Of a DNA stretch of 64,000 nucleotides, positions 49,031 to 57,654 are shown in pieces. A program made the translations under genes and the position numbers. Source of the stretch: Bacteriovorax sp037444575 (GTDB lineage Bacteria; Bdellovibrionota; Bacteriovoracia; Bacteriovoracales; Bacteriovoracaceae); NCBI GenBank assembly GCA_037444575.1, contig JBBIME010000007.1, positions 248,001 through 312,000 of the forward strand, given 5' to 3'. The notes below the pieces were generated by a model. The model saw only the letters and a list, made by a program, of their open reading frames with translations, was not told where the DNA came from and did not search any database. Within the stretch, counting starts at the first letter, position 1. Every line of letters begins with the position of its first letter.

Positions 49031-49696
49031 TTAAAAAACAGTAACAACAAAATTTAATAGGAAAAGTCCAAGTCCCGAGATAACTGGGATACAAAGATTA
49101 TCGTCAACAAATTGAGAACAAAGTTCTGAAATGGCCCCAATTAATCCTGCTGCAATTGCGAAAATGAGAAGATTCATATTTGGACTTGCGTGAATCAATC
49201 CATAAACTAAAGTTACGATGTAACAAACAGAAAATGCCGCAATTGATCCTTGAAGTGATTTGTTAGGAAGGATTTTATCGCGCCCATAAAGGATTCCACA
49301 AAACGATGCTATCGGATCTGCAAAAACTAAAAAAAGTACTGAAAGGATAGCGATTCGCTCTGGGAAAAAGAAAAGTGAAAGAGACACACCTAAAGCGTAA
49401 AATGGCATCCCACTTACAGAATTTTTTTCAGATTCTCTCATGACAGGTTTCATAAGCGTCATAAGCAATTGGTTCATTTTTTCATTTTTTAGACGCAGGT
49501 ATTCAACAAGAAATGAACATACAGAGAAGACTAAAAGCAAAGCGGCCATTGAATCAGTTGTAAGACCAGATTTAAGATAGACAGTGAAGCCAATTAAGCC
49601 AGTGGCCATGTGCCAAAGTTTGCGAGTGATATGTAGATCAGATCTCATGCTAAAGGGTGACGAAACTCTAATTTGCGAGAGAAGCGCTTGTCCCAT
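49031..49696 (-). CDS. DGK1/SEC59/VTE5-type lipid kinase family membrane protein
   Basis: A 221-residue polytopic membrane protein of the CTP-dependent lipid kinase family (dolichol, phytol or diacylglycerol kinase). Signatures are ITRKLWHMATGLIGF, LVEYLRLKNEKMNQL, the catalytic-type VFADPIASFCGILYGRDK and NKSLQGSIAAF. The substrate is likely a polyprenol or diacylglycerol; which one cannot be read from sequence. AGGAG lies seven bases before the ATG at 49696, so a reading beginning at 49738 is not used. It converges with the LON gene. Confidence 0.85.
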   Translation of the reverse strand: MGQALLSQIRVSSPFSMRSDLHITRKLWHMATGLIGFTVYLKSGLTTDSMAALLLVFSVCSFLVEYLRLKNEKMNQLLMTLMKPVMRESEKNSVSGMPFYALGVSLSLFFFPERIAILSVLFLVFADPIASFCGILYGRDKILPNKSLQGSIAAFSVCYIVTLVYGLIHASPNMNLLIFAIAAGLIGAISELCSQFVDDNLCIPVISGLGLFLLNFVVTVF

Positions 49697-49850
49697 GAAG
49701 TAACTCCTAGGATACAAATAACCAAGAAAGATGGTCATTTATTGAATTTGCTTAACATTTGGGTAAAGCCTACTAGCACTCCCAAAAACTGTAAATCTCT
49801 CTGCATTAATTACAAGAATCGTGGTTACAACTACTTTGGTATTTTTTCCC

Positions 49851-49879
49851 TTACATTCTCCTATTTTTCTTCCTATAAT
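49851..49879 (+). promoter_or_regulatory. Possible promoter for the MinD-like operon
   Basis: A perfect TATAAT (49874-49879) with TTACAT 17 bases upstream (49851-49856). The leader would be about 50 bases, ending in AGAGGATGG before the GTG at 49936. Confidence 0.5.
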
Positions 49880-49935
49880 GTATCAAAATACCTGCTAAGA
49901 TTATGAATTAAGGCTTAAAAAGAGGATGGAATCTT

Positions 49936-50892
49936 GTGTCTATTTTAAATGAACAATCGAGCCTAAGCAGCGAATTTCAGACGCACTTAGGAGCTCAAGG
50001 GCAACAAAAAATATGGGCCATTGGCGGTGGTAAAGGGGGCGTAGGAAAAAGTCTCGTTACGGCCAATCTTGCTATATGCTTGGCACTCATGGGCCATAAA
50101 GTTGCTGCCATAGACCTCGACCTGGGAGGTGCGAACCTACATACCTGCTTAGGTGTGCCTATCCCTGAAAAAACCTTATCTGATTATCTCTCTAAAAAAG
50201 TTAGAAGCCTAAATGAACTGCTTACTCCGACTGCTATAAGTAATCTGTATATTATCAGTGGTGCTCAAGATGATTTGGGAATAGCAAATCTTAAACAAAT
50301 GCATAAAGCAAAACTTCTCAGTCAGCTTGGTGAACTTCCAGTTGATTATGTTTTGCTAGACCTTGGTGCAGGGACAACTTTTAACACTATCGACTTTTTC
50401 ATTTCAGCGGATCAAGGAATTATCACAACTCTTCCTGAGCCGACTTCAATTGAAAATTCATATCGATTTATTAAAGCTGTTTATCACAGAAAACTTAAAA
50501 TGGCCGAAGAGCTCCTCGAGATTGGACCGCTTATTGATCAAGCGATGAACGCAAAAATTTCTCAGAACTCTACACCTGCTGACCTCATCAATCGCGTAAT
50601 TGAAATCAATCCGGTTGTTGGTCAAAAGCTTCGTTCAGAAATTAATAAACTTAATCCCAAACTAATTATCAACCAGGTTCGCACACAAGCAGATATTGAT
50701 ATTGGTTTTTCGATGAAGTTAATTAGCAAAAAATATTTCGGGATTAATCTCGATTACGTAGGTTATCTCGATTACGATGCAACAGTATGGCAAAGTGTGA
50801 AGAAAAGAAAACCTCTTCTTATGGAATTTCCGAATTCAACACTTGTGAATAATTTTGATCGAATTATCCACAGACTCTTAAACATTAATTAA
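49936..50892 (+). CDS. MinD/ParA-family P-loop ATPase
   Basis: 318 residues. The deviant Walker A AIGGGKGGVGKSLVTANLA (about 29-47), AIDLDLGGANLHTCLG and VLLDLGAGTTFNTIDFF mark the MinD/FlhG/ParA superfamily. The extended C-terminal region (about 180-318) is longer than in MinD and resembles the FlhG-like proteins of delta-type bacteria. It could position flagella, a pole or another structure. A GTG start after AGAGGATGG heads a five-gene operon; the next gene encodes a J-domain/RodZ-HTH fusion, suggesting the two act together. Confidence 0.88.
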   Translation: MSILNEQSSLSSEFQTHLGAQGQQKIWAIGGGKGGVGKSLVTANLAICLALMGHKVAAIDLDLGGANLHTCLGVPIPEKTLSDYLSKKVRSLNELLTPTAISNLYIISGAQDDLGIANLKQMHKAKLLSQLGELPVDYVLLDLGAGTTFNTIDFFISADQGIITTLPEPTSIENSYRFIKAVYHRKLKMAEELLEIGPLIDQAMNAKISQNSTPADLINRVIEINPVVGQKLRSEINKLNPKLIINQVRTQADIDIGFSMKLISKKYFGINLDYVGYLDYDATVWQSVKKRKPLLMEFPNSTLVNNFDRIIHRLLNIN

Positions 50893-50911
50893 TAAGAAAC
50901 ATAAAACAATT

Positions 50912-51667
50912 ATGAGTGACCCAAAGAATTATTACGAAGTTTTAGAAATTCCTTCTACTGCTAGATCTGAAGAAATCTACCATAGCTACCAGCGAGCAAA
51001 GTCAGCTTATTCATCTGATTCATTGGCCCTATATTCCTTAATGAGTCCTGAAGAGTGCAGAAATATTTTAGAATTAGTTGAGGAAGCTTATTCTATTTTA
51101 TCTGATCCTATGAAAAGAAAGCGCTACGACGAAGCCCGTGGAATAAACCGCGACTTCAGCACGCACAGTTACGATGTCCTTGCCGACAGAGTTACTCCAC
51201 AAAGAAGCGATGTATATCGCGCTAACAGCACCCCATCGTCAGCAGTAAGCTCAATGCTTCGCGAGGAATTCACTTTAAACTCAACTACTTCAAGACCAGT
51301 TCTCTCTGGAGATACTTCAGCAGATGCTCAAGCAATGAGTGTTACTAAACTAGTTACACAAAAAAGATTTGCGCTTGATTATACTCCTGACACTGAATTT
51401 GAAAGTGAAATTGAAAATGCGACTGAATTCTCAGGGGAATTTCTTCGCAAAATTCGTGAATATAAAAATGTTGACCTTGACCGCCTAAGTGATATGACTA
51501 AAGTATCCAAACTTTATCTTCAGGCCATCGAAGGTGAGAATTACGACAAATTACCTGCTTCGGTTTATGTGCGCGGTTTTGTATTTCAATATGCAAAGTG
51601 CTTAAAACTAAAAACAGAAGTTGTTGCAAACTCGTACATCGCCCGAATGAAAAAAGTAAAACCTTAA
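50912..51667 (+). CDS. J-domain and RodZ-type HTH fusion protein
   Basis: 251 residues. Residues about 6-75 form a J-domain-like unit (NYYEVLEIPSTARSEEIYHSYQ; EEAYSILSDPMKRKRYDEARG), but the HPD motif is missing: the loop reads AYSSDSL, so stimulation of DnaK is unlikely. A Ser/Thr-rich linker follows. Residues about 175-240 form a RodZ-type HTH (GEFLRKIREYKNVDLDRLSD, SKLYLQAIEGENYDKLPASVYVRGFVFQYAKCL). No membrane helix is present, unlike RodZ. It lies 19 bases after the MinD-like gene. It may link cell-shape or polarity machinery to that ATPase (inference). Confidence 0.85.
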   Translation: MSDPKNYYEVLEIPSTARSEEIYHSYQRAKSAYSSDSLALYSLMSPEECRNILELVEEAYSILSDPMKRKRYDEARGINRDFSTHSYDVLADRVTPQRSDVYRANSTPSSAVSSMLREEFTLNSTTSRPVLSGDTSADAQAMSVTKLVTQKRFALDYTPDTEFESEIENATEFSGEFLRKIREYKNVDLDRLSDMTKVSKLYLQAIEGENYDKLPASVYVRGFVFQYAKCLKLKTEVVANSYIARMKKVKP

Positions 51668-51684
51668 AAAACTTTGAGACCTTT

Positions 51685-52698
51685 GTGAACAATACACCTG
51701 AATCTTCTCTCGATATTGATGATGACTCTTTAAAACTCACCATCACTAACGAAGACCGTGAAACGTACAAGCGTCTTGATCAATTTCTTGCCTCAATCTC
51801 ATCTGGCCATTCACGCACCTTTTTGAAAAATCTTTTTCAAAAAGATCAAATTGTAGTCAGTGAAGATTCACCAGTTCAACCAAAGCTTGAATTAAAAAAA
51901 ATGCCTCCGGCTGGAACGATTATAGAAATCCTCGTTCCCCCACCGCTTCCTTCAACAGCAGAACCTGAAAATATTCCGCTGGAAATTCTTTATGAAGATG
52001 AGCACTTGGTATTTGTAAATAAACCAGCAGGTCTTGTTACTCATCCTGCTCCGGGAAATTATACAGGCACATTGGTAAACGCAATTTTGTATCACTGCAA
52101 AGATATTAAAGGAGTTGGTGATCAAAAAAGACCGGGAATCGTTCACCGCTTAGATAAAGGCACAAGCGGAGTTATGGTCATCGCTAAAACTCAGGCGTGC
52201 CATGAAGGTTTAGTTCTTCTTTTTTCAACTCACAACATTGAAAGAATGTATGAAGCACTTGTTATGAAAAATCGCTGTCAATCTTATGGGACAGTTGAGA
52301 GCTTTATCGGTCGCGATCCTCACAACCGCCTTAAAATGAAAAGCAGTGGGACTCGTGGAAAACAGGCCATCACTCACTACAATGTTCTTGAAATATTTGA
52401 TCGCCATTTGCACATGGAATTTAAACTTGAAACAGGACGCACACATCAAATCAGAGTTCATACTTCTGAAGTTTTAAAAATGCCGATTCTTTGCGATCCG
52501 ACCTATGGCTCTCCCAATGAACATTTAATGAAACTAGGGGCCAGCTATAAAGAACTAATTGGCGATTACCCATATCCTTTTCTTCACGCCAAAGTCCTAG
52601 GGCTTGTTCACCCAATCACAGGAGAGAAATTGCGTTTTGAAGTTCCTCCGCCTAAACTATTTCAAGATGTATTAAATCTTTCTAGACAGAGTAATTAA
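51685..52698 (+). CDS. rluD: RluA/RluD-family 23S rRNA pseudouridine synthase
   Basis: 337 residues. An S4 RNA-binding domain (KRLDQFLASISSGHSRTFLKNLFQKDQI) is followed by the RluA-type catalytic domain with GIVHRLDKGTSGVMVIAKT (catalytic Asp), LETGRTHQIRVHTSEVLKMPILCDPTYG and PFLHAKVLGLVHPITGEKLRFEVPPP. This order is that of RluD, which modifies helix 69. The GTG at 51685 follows a weak GAG; earlier in-frame codons would overlap the preceding gene by 70 bases. Specificity (RluC or RluD) is not proven. Confidence 0.9.
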   Translation: MNNTPESSLDIDDDSLKLTITNEDRETYKRLDQFLASISSGHSRTFLKNLFQKDQIVVSEDSPVQPKLELKKMPPAGTIIEILVPPPLPSTAEPENIPLEILYEDEHLVFVNKPAGLVTHPAPGNYTGTLVNAILYHCKDIKGVGDQKRPGIVHRLDKGTSGVMVIAKTQACHEGLVLLFSTHNIERMYEALVMKNRCQSYGTVESFIGRDPHNRLKMKSSGTRGKQAITHYNVLEIFDRHLHMEFKLETGRTHQIRVHTSEVLKMPILCDPTYGSPNEHLMKLGASYKELIGDYPYPFLHAKVLGLVHPITGEKLRFEVPPPKLFQDVLNLSRQSN

Positions 52699-52699
52699 A

Positions 52700-53281
52700 A
52701 TGGCAGAGGCCACAATTGTTTTTGAAAAAGAACTACCCCGTGGAAAGTTTTGTGTATATCAAACAAAACCCTCTTTTGATTTAATCAAAGTCAAACAGAC
52801 TCATTCCAATATTATCCTTTCTGAAAAAAGCTGTAGCGATCAAGTTGCTGATGGAATGATTGGCACTTCCTCTACCCCCATGGCAATCCTCACTGCTGAT
52901 TGCTTGCCAGTTCTCCTTTTGGGAGAAAAAGAGCATGCGTTTATCCACGCTGGTTGGCGCGGACTTCATAATGAAATTTTAAAAAGCGACCTTATTAAAA
53001 AGATGAATCCCTTTTACGCTTTCATTGGGCCTCATATTAGTGTGAAACACTATGAAGTGCAGCCTGACTTTAAATCAAATTTTGCTTATCCCAACGCGTT
53101 TATAGAAAAAGAAGGAAAACTTTTTTTTGATTTATCTGTTGTTGCGAAAGCTCAACTTGAAGCATTTTTTCCGAATATTAAGATTGAAGAAGCGAGACTC
53201 TGTACTTTTGAAAATGAAATACTACACAGCTATCGCAGAAATAAAACAACTGAACGCAACTGGAATGTTTATATCCCTTAA
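52700..53281 (+). CDS. pgeF: YfiH/PgeF (LACC1-like) family protein
   Basis: 193 residues of the multicopper-oxidase-named YfiH family. In E. coli PgeF keeps peptidoglycan precursors free of wrong amino acids, and relatives have purine nucleoside activity. Motifs include IKVKQTHSN, VADGMI, ILTADCLPVLLL with the metal-binding Cys, FIHAGWRGLHNEI with His, and FIGPHISVKHYEVQ. The C-terminal SYRRNKTTERNW completes the signature. It starts one base after the rluD stop. The order rluD-yfiH is widespread in bacteria, supporting the assignment. Confidence 0.9.
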   Translation: MAEATIVFEKELPRGKFCVYQTKPSFDLIKVKQTHSNIILSEKSCSDQVADGMIGTSSTPMAILTADCLPVLLLGEKEHAFIHAGWRGLHNEILKSDLIKKMNPFYAFIGPHISVKHYEVQPDFKSNFAYPNAFIEKEGKLFFDLSVVAKAQLEAFFPNIKIEEARLCTFENEILHSYRRNKTTERNWNVYIP

Positions 53282-53296
53282 ATGGAGTTTTAAAAT

Positions 53297-54433
53297 ATGG
53301 AACACAAGTCAGTCTATCACGACACAAAACTCAACACTACGCTAATTCTCATTGTCTTAAGCGCACTAATGATTGGGTTCTCAGTCTATCTTACTCAGCA
53401 CTATTTCGATTTAAGATTTCCAACTGGTCTAGAGGGGAAATCCATTTGTAACTTAAATCAATTTTTTAACTGCGATAAAACGACCCTCTCGGCTGTATCT
53501 AACATTGCAGGAATTCCTATTTCTGTCTTTGGAATAATTATCGGTATTCTTACGATGCTTGGCTTAATCATTAAGAATGAAGATTATGAGCGCACAATTT
53601 ATTTCACTCTTGTTGTTAATTTTGCAGGCTGCCTTCTTCTTTTCTCTTATTCTCTTTTTGTTCTAAAAGGCCTTTGCCCATTTTGCACTCTTTATTACAT
53701 TGCTTCTGGGCTTGCTCTTCTTCTTTTTTATAATAAAAGTAAAACCAGCAAACCAGCTTTAAGTTATTTGGGTTTTTTCGCAGTAGTTGTTCTAGCTATC
53801 AGTGGTCTTACTAAAATGAATGTTGATTCAAAGGTTAAAGCTCAAAGTGAAGTTGCAGTAGATTTGATTAAACAGTATTACTCTCTTCCGGACTTAGGAT
53901 CTCCCAAAATTTCTTCAGAATATAAAATTGCAAGTGCGGCCAATGCTCCAATTAGAATGGTCATCTTTTCAGATTTTGAATGTCCTGCCTGCAAGGCCCT
54001 TTCTGAAATAGTGCCTCAAATAGCTTCTCGCTATGAAGGAAAAATTGATATTCAATATTTTTACTACCCTCTAGATAATAGCTGTAATCCATCAATGGAG
54101 AGACCATTACATCAATATGCTTGCAAGGCCGCTTATGCTGCCAGCTGTATGCCACCTCAAGACTTTGCAAAAGTTCATGATGAAATCTTTCGTAACCAAA
54201 ATAAATTTGAAGCAGGATATGTTGATCAATTTATCAAGTCCAATAAACTTGAAACTTGTGTAGCTGACCCGAAAACGAAAGAGAAAGTTGTCTCCCTCAT
54301 AAAAGCGGCAGATCCATTTAACATCCGCTCTACTCCAAGTTATCTAATTAACGGAGTAAAAATTGAAGGAGTTCTTCCCGTAGATCAAATGTTTGCAATT
54401 ATGGATGAAATTCTAAAACGTTCCGGCAAATAG
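53297..54433 (+). CDS. VKOR-DsbA/thioredoxin-like fusion, disulfide-forming protein
   Basis: 378 residues. An N-terminal VKOR domain with five membrane helices has the loop pair C51/C59 (ICNLNQFFNC) and the active-site C127-PF-C130. A DsbA-like thioredoxin domain follows (about 215-378) with C229-PA-C232 and the cis-Pro segment FNIRSTPSYLINGV. The VKOR part regenerates the oxidant through quinones and the fused domain oxidises exported proteins. Extra Cys in SCNPSMERP and YACKAAYAASCM may form disulfides. It closes the five-gene operon and probably serves the many Cys-paired exported proteins here. Confidence 0.93.
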   Translation: MEHKSVYHDTKLNTTLILIVLSALMIGFSVYLTQHYFDLRFPTGLEGKSICNLNQFFNCDKTTLSAVSNIAGIPISVFGIIIGILTMLGLIIKNEDYERTIYFTLVVNFAGCLLLFSYSLFVLKGLCPFCTLYYIASGLALLLFYNKSKTSKPALSYLGFFAVVVLAISGLTKMNVDSKVKAQSEVAVDLIKQYYSLPDLGSPKISSEYKIASAANAPIRMVIFSDFECPACKALSEIVPQIASRYEGKIDIQYFYYPLDNSCNPSMERPLHQYACKAAYAASCMPPQDFAKVHDEIFRNQNKFEAGYVDQFIKSNKLETCVADPKTKEKVVSLIKAADPFNIRSTPSYLINGVKIEGVLPVDQMFAIMDEILKRSGK

Positions 54434-54452
54434 TATTGTCTGGCGAGTTTCT

Positions 54453-54794
54453 TCAGTGAAGACCATAAGTCATCATTGGAGAAATTTGCCACGATAATAA
54501 ATTCGCAAATAAGCTAATAAAAAAACAGTCCAGTAATTTCTGTTTGAGAACGTACTTTAATATCAAAGCTTCAGTCAGAATGGCGAAGCTTTCCGCCAAT
54601 AAAATATTCTGCAAATAAGTAAGCTTTAAATTCATGAAGAAAAAAAAGACGATGGGATGAGTGATGGCATTTATTCCCGTAACCAAAATGAAGTCAGTCA
54701 CGAGGGATAGGTCCTTCCTTACCATTTTCATAAATAATAAATACGCAGGCATCTCTAGTAGATTTGACTGAAGAAAAATATAGAAATAACTCAT
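54453..54794 (-). CDS. Small membrane protein
   Basis: 113 residues with three to four hydrophobic helices (MPAYLLFMKMV, DFILVTGINAITHPIVFFFFMNL, ILLAESFAILTEALILKYVL, DCFFISLFANLLSW). A short motif INAITHP and ESFAILTEAL gives conserved-looking polar residues within the membrane. No family recognised. Its ATG overlaps the preceding gene by four bases, so the two are translationally coupled. Third gene of a three-gene unit. Confidence 0.6.
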   Translation of the reverse strand: MSYFYIFLQSNLLEMPAYLLFMKMVRKDLSLVTDFILVTGINAITHPIVFFFFMNLKLTYLQNILLAESFAILTEALILKYVLKQKLLDCFFISLFANLLSWQISPMMTYGLH

Positions 54795-55090
54795 TGGCGA
54801 ATCAATTTTATAAGTTTGTAGAAATTAAACACTTGTAATAATAGTAAAAGAACAATCGCAATTATCTGTCCGATTGAGAGTGAAATTTGTCCCGAAGAAA
54901 GGTCACTGTAAAAAGATCTCATGACAGGATTTGCATTATTAAAATTTTTTATCATGCCCAAAGGTGTTAGAAAAAGAGCAGAATCCCAATTGGTTTCTGA
55001 TAATTCTGGAATCCTGTAAGTTGAGAAAAAGGAAATTCCCATAAGGCATAATAACTGAAATATAAAATGATAAAGAATCTTTACTTGCAA
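54791..55090 (-). CDS. Small membrane protein
   Basis: 99 residues with a hydrophobic helix at each end (FIFQLLCLMGISFFST and ISLSIGQIIAIVLLLLLQVFNFYKLI) and a polar middle of about 45 residues that would lie outside the membrane. No family recognised. I take the TTG at 55090 as the start because GGGAG lies eight bases upstream, inside the end of the preceding gene. A TTG at 55105 is the alternative. It overlaps both neighbours by a few bases. Confidence 0.55.
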   Translation of the reverse strand: MQVKILYHFIFQLLCLMGISFFSTYRIPELSETNWDSALFLTPLGMIKNFNNANPVMRSFYSDLSSGQISLSIGQIIAIVLLLLLQVFNFYKLIKLIRQ

Positions 55091-55593
55091 GTTTTTTGCT
55101 CCCAAGGAAAACCATCACCAAATATATCGCCATTATCACCAACGACAGATCGAGGATAAATGGATATTGTGCAGGTTGAATCGCCATGCTTGATTACTAC
55201 ATACTTTCCATTAACCAGTTTTAGTTCTCCGTCATTGCATTCAAACGTCATGACCTTTTCAGATACTCCTTCTTTTGGAGGATTATAGATGCCGAGGTTT
55301 TTAAATGTTTCTTCAAAAACTTTTTTTAACTCTGGTTGCATCGTCGTAATAACTGAAGCAACAGAAGGAAGAATTTTTTGAAGTTTGACAGCTTCATCCC
55401 CCTTGAGTGTGATTTTGTAATAAGGATTGGTAATTCTTCTTACTTCCCTTTCCTGATGATTGATCAGTTTATATTCCCGCATCTTTATTTCATTTACCTT
55501 GATGACAGCAATTCCCCCGTCGTTGGCATAAGCAAGCTGTGTTGAGATTGCCATAGTGGCAACAATAACGATTCTTCCAACTTTCTTTTTCAT
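55081..55593 (-). CDS. Exported protein, first gene of a small unknown operon
   Basis: 170 residues with a signal peptide (RIVIVATMAISTQLAYAND). The mature protein has mixed alpha/beta character and three Cys (FECNDGE, STCTISI and the C-terminal KTCK). No family recognised. Together with the two small membrane proteins downstream it forms a tightly overlapping three-gene unit, which suggests one complex. The 55594-55834 gap is A+T-rich; I see no convincing promoter for this strand. Confidence 0.62.
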   Translation of the reverse strand: MKKKVGRIVIVATMAISTQLAYANDGGIAVIKVNEIKMREYKLINHQEREVRRITNPYYKITLKGDEAVKLQKILPSVASVITTMQPELKKVFEETFKNLGIYNPPKEGVSEKVMTFECNDGELKLVNGKYVVIKHGDSTCTISIYPRSVVGDNGDIFGDGFPWEQKTCK

Positions 55594-55834
55594 GGCCGTT
55601 CCTTGAAAAGGTTAATCTTCAGGATTTGGATACCTATAAAAATTTATTTTTGATAATTAAAGAAAACTCAATTTATTGATTCATTCACAAATCCTATAAA
55701 TCTCATAAGATTTCATAGTCATTCTTTGTTATTTTTATTTGTATCGTTAAATCTCATTTATCTATTTTCAACCTTTTCAATTTAACTCCGAATTTTTCCG
55801 ATAATGTACAAAATACAATAAGGCTTCATTCATT

Positions 55835-56731
55835 ATGCAATCTAAGAAAAATTTGTTGGTCATCGATAAATCCAGTGAGCAGATAACTCAAATAAAAAAA
55901 CAGATTCAAGCAATAAACAGCAAGGTCTCAATTTTTACTTTAAGTAGTCGCGAGCAACTTAATTCAATAACTCAAAATAATATCAAATGCATATTCCTCA
56001 ATGCCAACATTGGAAAATCTGATACTTTATACTTCTTGCGTTTTCTAGCTACATTGAAAGAAATTACAAAAACTGAAATACCAATTTTTATTACCTCTGA
56101 AGACTTTGATCTCTTAATGGAAATCATCGAACAGTTCTCTTTTGAAAAAATGGAGCTTGTTCACACACCGCTAGACTTAAATGCACTAGTCGAAAAAATG
56201 AGCGTAATTCTTTTTGGTAGCAAAGCAATTCCAGTCATTCAAAAAGAGAATGCCCCTCAAAAGAATCTCAACATGAACGTTGAGTTTATGAATATCTTTA
56301 TCACAAGTACTCAGAAGATCATCACTGAAATGGCACAGGTCAAAGATTTGTCGCACTCTCCCCCAGCTCTCTTGTCTAAACTAAAAGAACCATTGTCTAT
56401 TACGATTTCAGCGAATATTGCGATTACCTCAGCTCACTTTGAAGGAAATTATTATATCGCGTTTCCAACACAAACTTTTCTCAATTTTTATGAAGTTGTT
56501 GTTATGGAAAAATGTACAGAAATTAATGATGGAAATAAGGACTTTGCCAGCGAGCTTGCAAACATTATCTACGGTCAATGTAAGCAAAAACTCTCTGCCG
56601 ATGGCCTCCACTTAGAAATGGTTATCCCATCAGTACACATGGGAGAAATACAACACCCGGTTGTCATTATTATCCCTTTTATCTGTTCTTTAGGAAAATT
56701 CTATTTGGCGATCGCCCCTAAAACAAAATAG
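55835..56731 (+). CDS. Pseudo-receiver fused to a CheX-like chemotaxis domain
   Basis: 298 residues. The N-terminal 128 residues follow the receiver fold (NLLVIDKSSEQ, KCIFLNANIG, IPIFITSEDF, LVHTPLDLNALVEKM), but the phosphorylated Asp is replaced by Asn in FLNAN and the conserved Lys by Thr in HTPLD. The C-terminal half resembles CheX/CheC phosphatases: NVEFMNIFITSTQKIITEM and EINDGNKDFASELANIIYGQCKQKL, the last carrying the E-x2-N catalytic helix. It probably acts on a phosphorylated CheY-like partner without being phosphorylated itself. tatD follows nine bases later and an MCP gene lies 2 kb away. Confidence 0.75.
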   Translation: MQSKKNLLVIDKSSEQITQIKKQIQAINSKVSIFTLSSREQLNSITQNNIKCIFLNANIGKSDTLYFLRFLATLKEITKTEIPIFITSEDFDLLMEIIEQFSFEKMELVHTPLDLNALVEKMSVILFGSKAIPVIQKENAPQKNLNMNVEFMNIFITSTQKIITEMAQVKDLSHSPPALLSKLKEPLSITISANIAITSAHFEGNYYIAFPTQTFLNFYEVVVMEKCTEINDGNKDFASELANIIYGQCKQKLSADGLHLEMVIPSVHMGEIQHPVVIIIPFICSLGKFYLAIAPKTK

Positions 56732-56740
56732 AATTTCACT

Positions 56741-57556
56741 ATGAGCAAGAGTAGACGCGAAATTCCTATCTTTAATCTTCCAATTATCGAGACACACTTT
56801 CATCTCGACATGCTTAAATCTATGTCTCGCGAAGAGGTAATTGCAAAAACGCGTCTTCATAACATTGAAAAAATGATCACCATTTCAACATCCGCGAATA
56901 ACTTGGACGAAGTGATCTCAATGGCCGAAACATTTCCTGAAATTTACTGCACTCAAGGACTTCACCCTCACGATGGTAAAGAGTGGAGTCAAGATGTAAG
57001 AGATCACGTTTTAAAAAATCTCAATAACCCAAAAAGAAATAAAAAAATAGTCGCGATTGGAGAAATTGGATTGGACTACTATTATTCCAAATCTCCTCGC
57101 GATGAACAAATGAAAGCTTTTGAAGAACAATTGCAAATGGCGGTTGATTACAATCTTCCAGTCGTTATTCACACTCGCGAAGCAGACCTTGATACAATTG
57201 CAGTTCTTAAAAACTTCAGCGCTTCTTTAAAAAGAAAGGGAGTCGTTCACAGCTTTACTTCCGGATTGCCACTTGCTCAGTTTGCTTTAGATGAAGGATT
57301 CTGCTTGGGATTTAATGGCATTATCACTTTTAAAAACGCTGAGAATGTTCGCGATGCTTTAAGGATCACTCCTCTGGATCGAATTCTCCTTGAGACAGAC
57401 TCCCCTTTTCTCACTCCTGATCCTTATCGAGGAGTAGAAAATGCTCCTTACTATCTACCTTTTATTGCTGAAAAAATTGCGGAGGTAAAAGGAGTTTCTC
57501 TGGAAACGGTTTTAAAACACGCCTATAAAAACAGCATCGAGCTTTTCCATTTGTAG
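56741..57556 (+). CDS. TatD family metal-dependent hydrolase/DNase
   Basis: 271 residues of the TatD family (amidohydrolase fold; 3'-5' exonuclease activity is known for E. coli TatD). Metal ligands are in IETHFHLDML (HxH), VAIGEIGLDYYYS (Glu), VVIHTREA (His), VVHSFTSG (His) and LLETDSPFLTP (Asp). FCLGFNGIITFKNAENVRDAL is also characteristic. The opening has Glu-Thr-His rather than the usual Asp-x-His. It lies nine bases after the pseudo-receiver/CheX gene. Confidence 0.92.
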   Translation: MSKSRREIPIFNLPIIETHFHLDMLKSMSREEVIAKTRLHNIEKMITISTSANNLDEVISMAETFPEIYCTQGLHPHDGKEWSQDVRDHVLKNLNNPKRNKKIVAIGEIGLDYYYSKSPRDEQMKAFEEQLQMAVDYNLPVVIHTREADLDTIAVLKNFSASLKRKGVVHSFTSGLPLAQFALDEGFCLGFNGIITFKNAENVRDALRITPLDRILLETDSPFLTPDPYRGVENAPYYLPFIAEKIAEVKGVSLETVLKHAYKNSIELFHL

Positions 57557-57588
57557 TGAAAATAGCACCTTAGAACTTTTTACCTGAT

Positions 57589-57616
57589 TAAATAATTCTA
57601 ACATTTCTTCCGATAA
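57589..57616 (+). promoter_or_regulatory. Possible sigma-28 (FliA-type) promoter
   Basis: TAAA (57589-57592), a 16-base spacer and TCCGATAA (57609-57616), one base off the GCCGATAA consensus. It lies 38 bases before the GTG at 57655. The proximity of chemotaxis genes makes it plausible; TATTAT at 57623-57628 is a competing -10 box. Confidence 0.3.
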
Positions 57617-57654
57617 GCCCCATATTATAAGGCCTCTTGCGTGGAGTTCGGACT

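Noticed and set aside
55778..55804. Second FliA-like TCCGATAA upstream of the CheX-like gene.
   Set aside because: No TAAA-like -35 element at the proper distance (CAAT at best).
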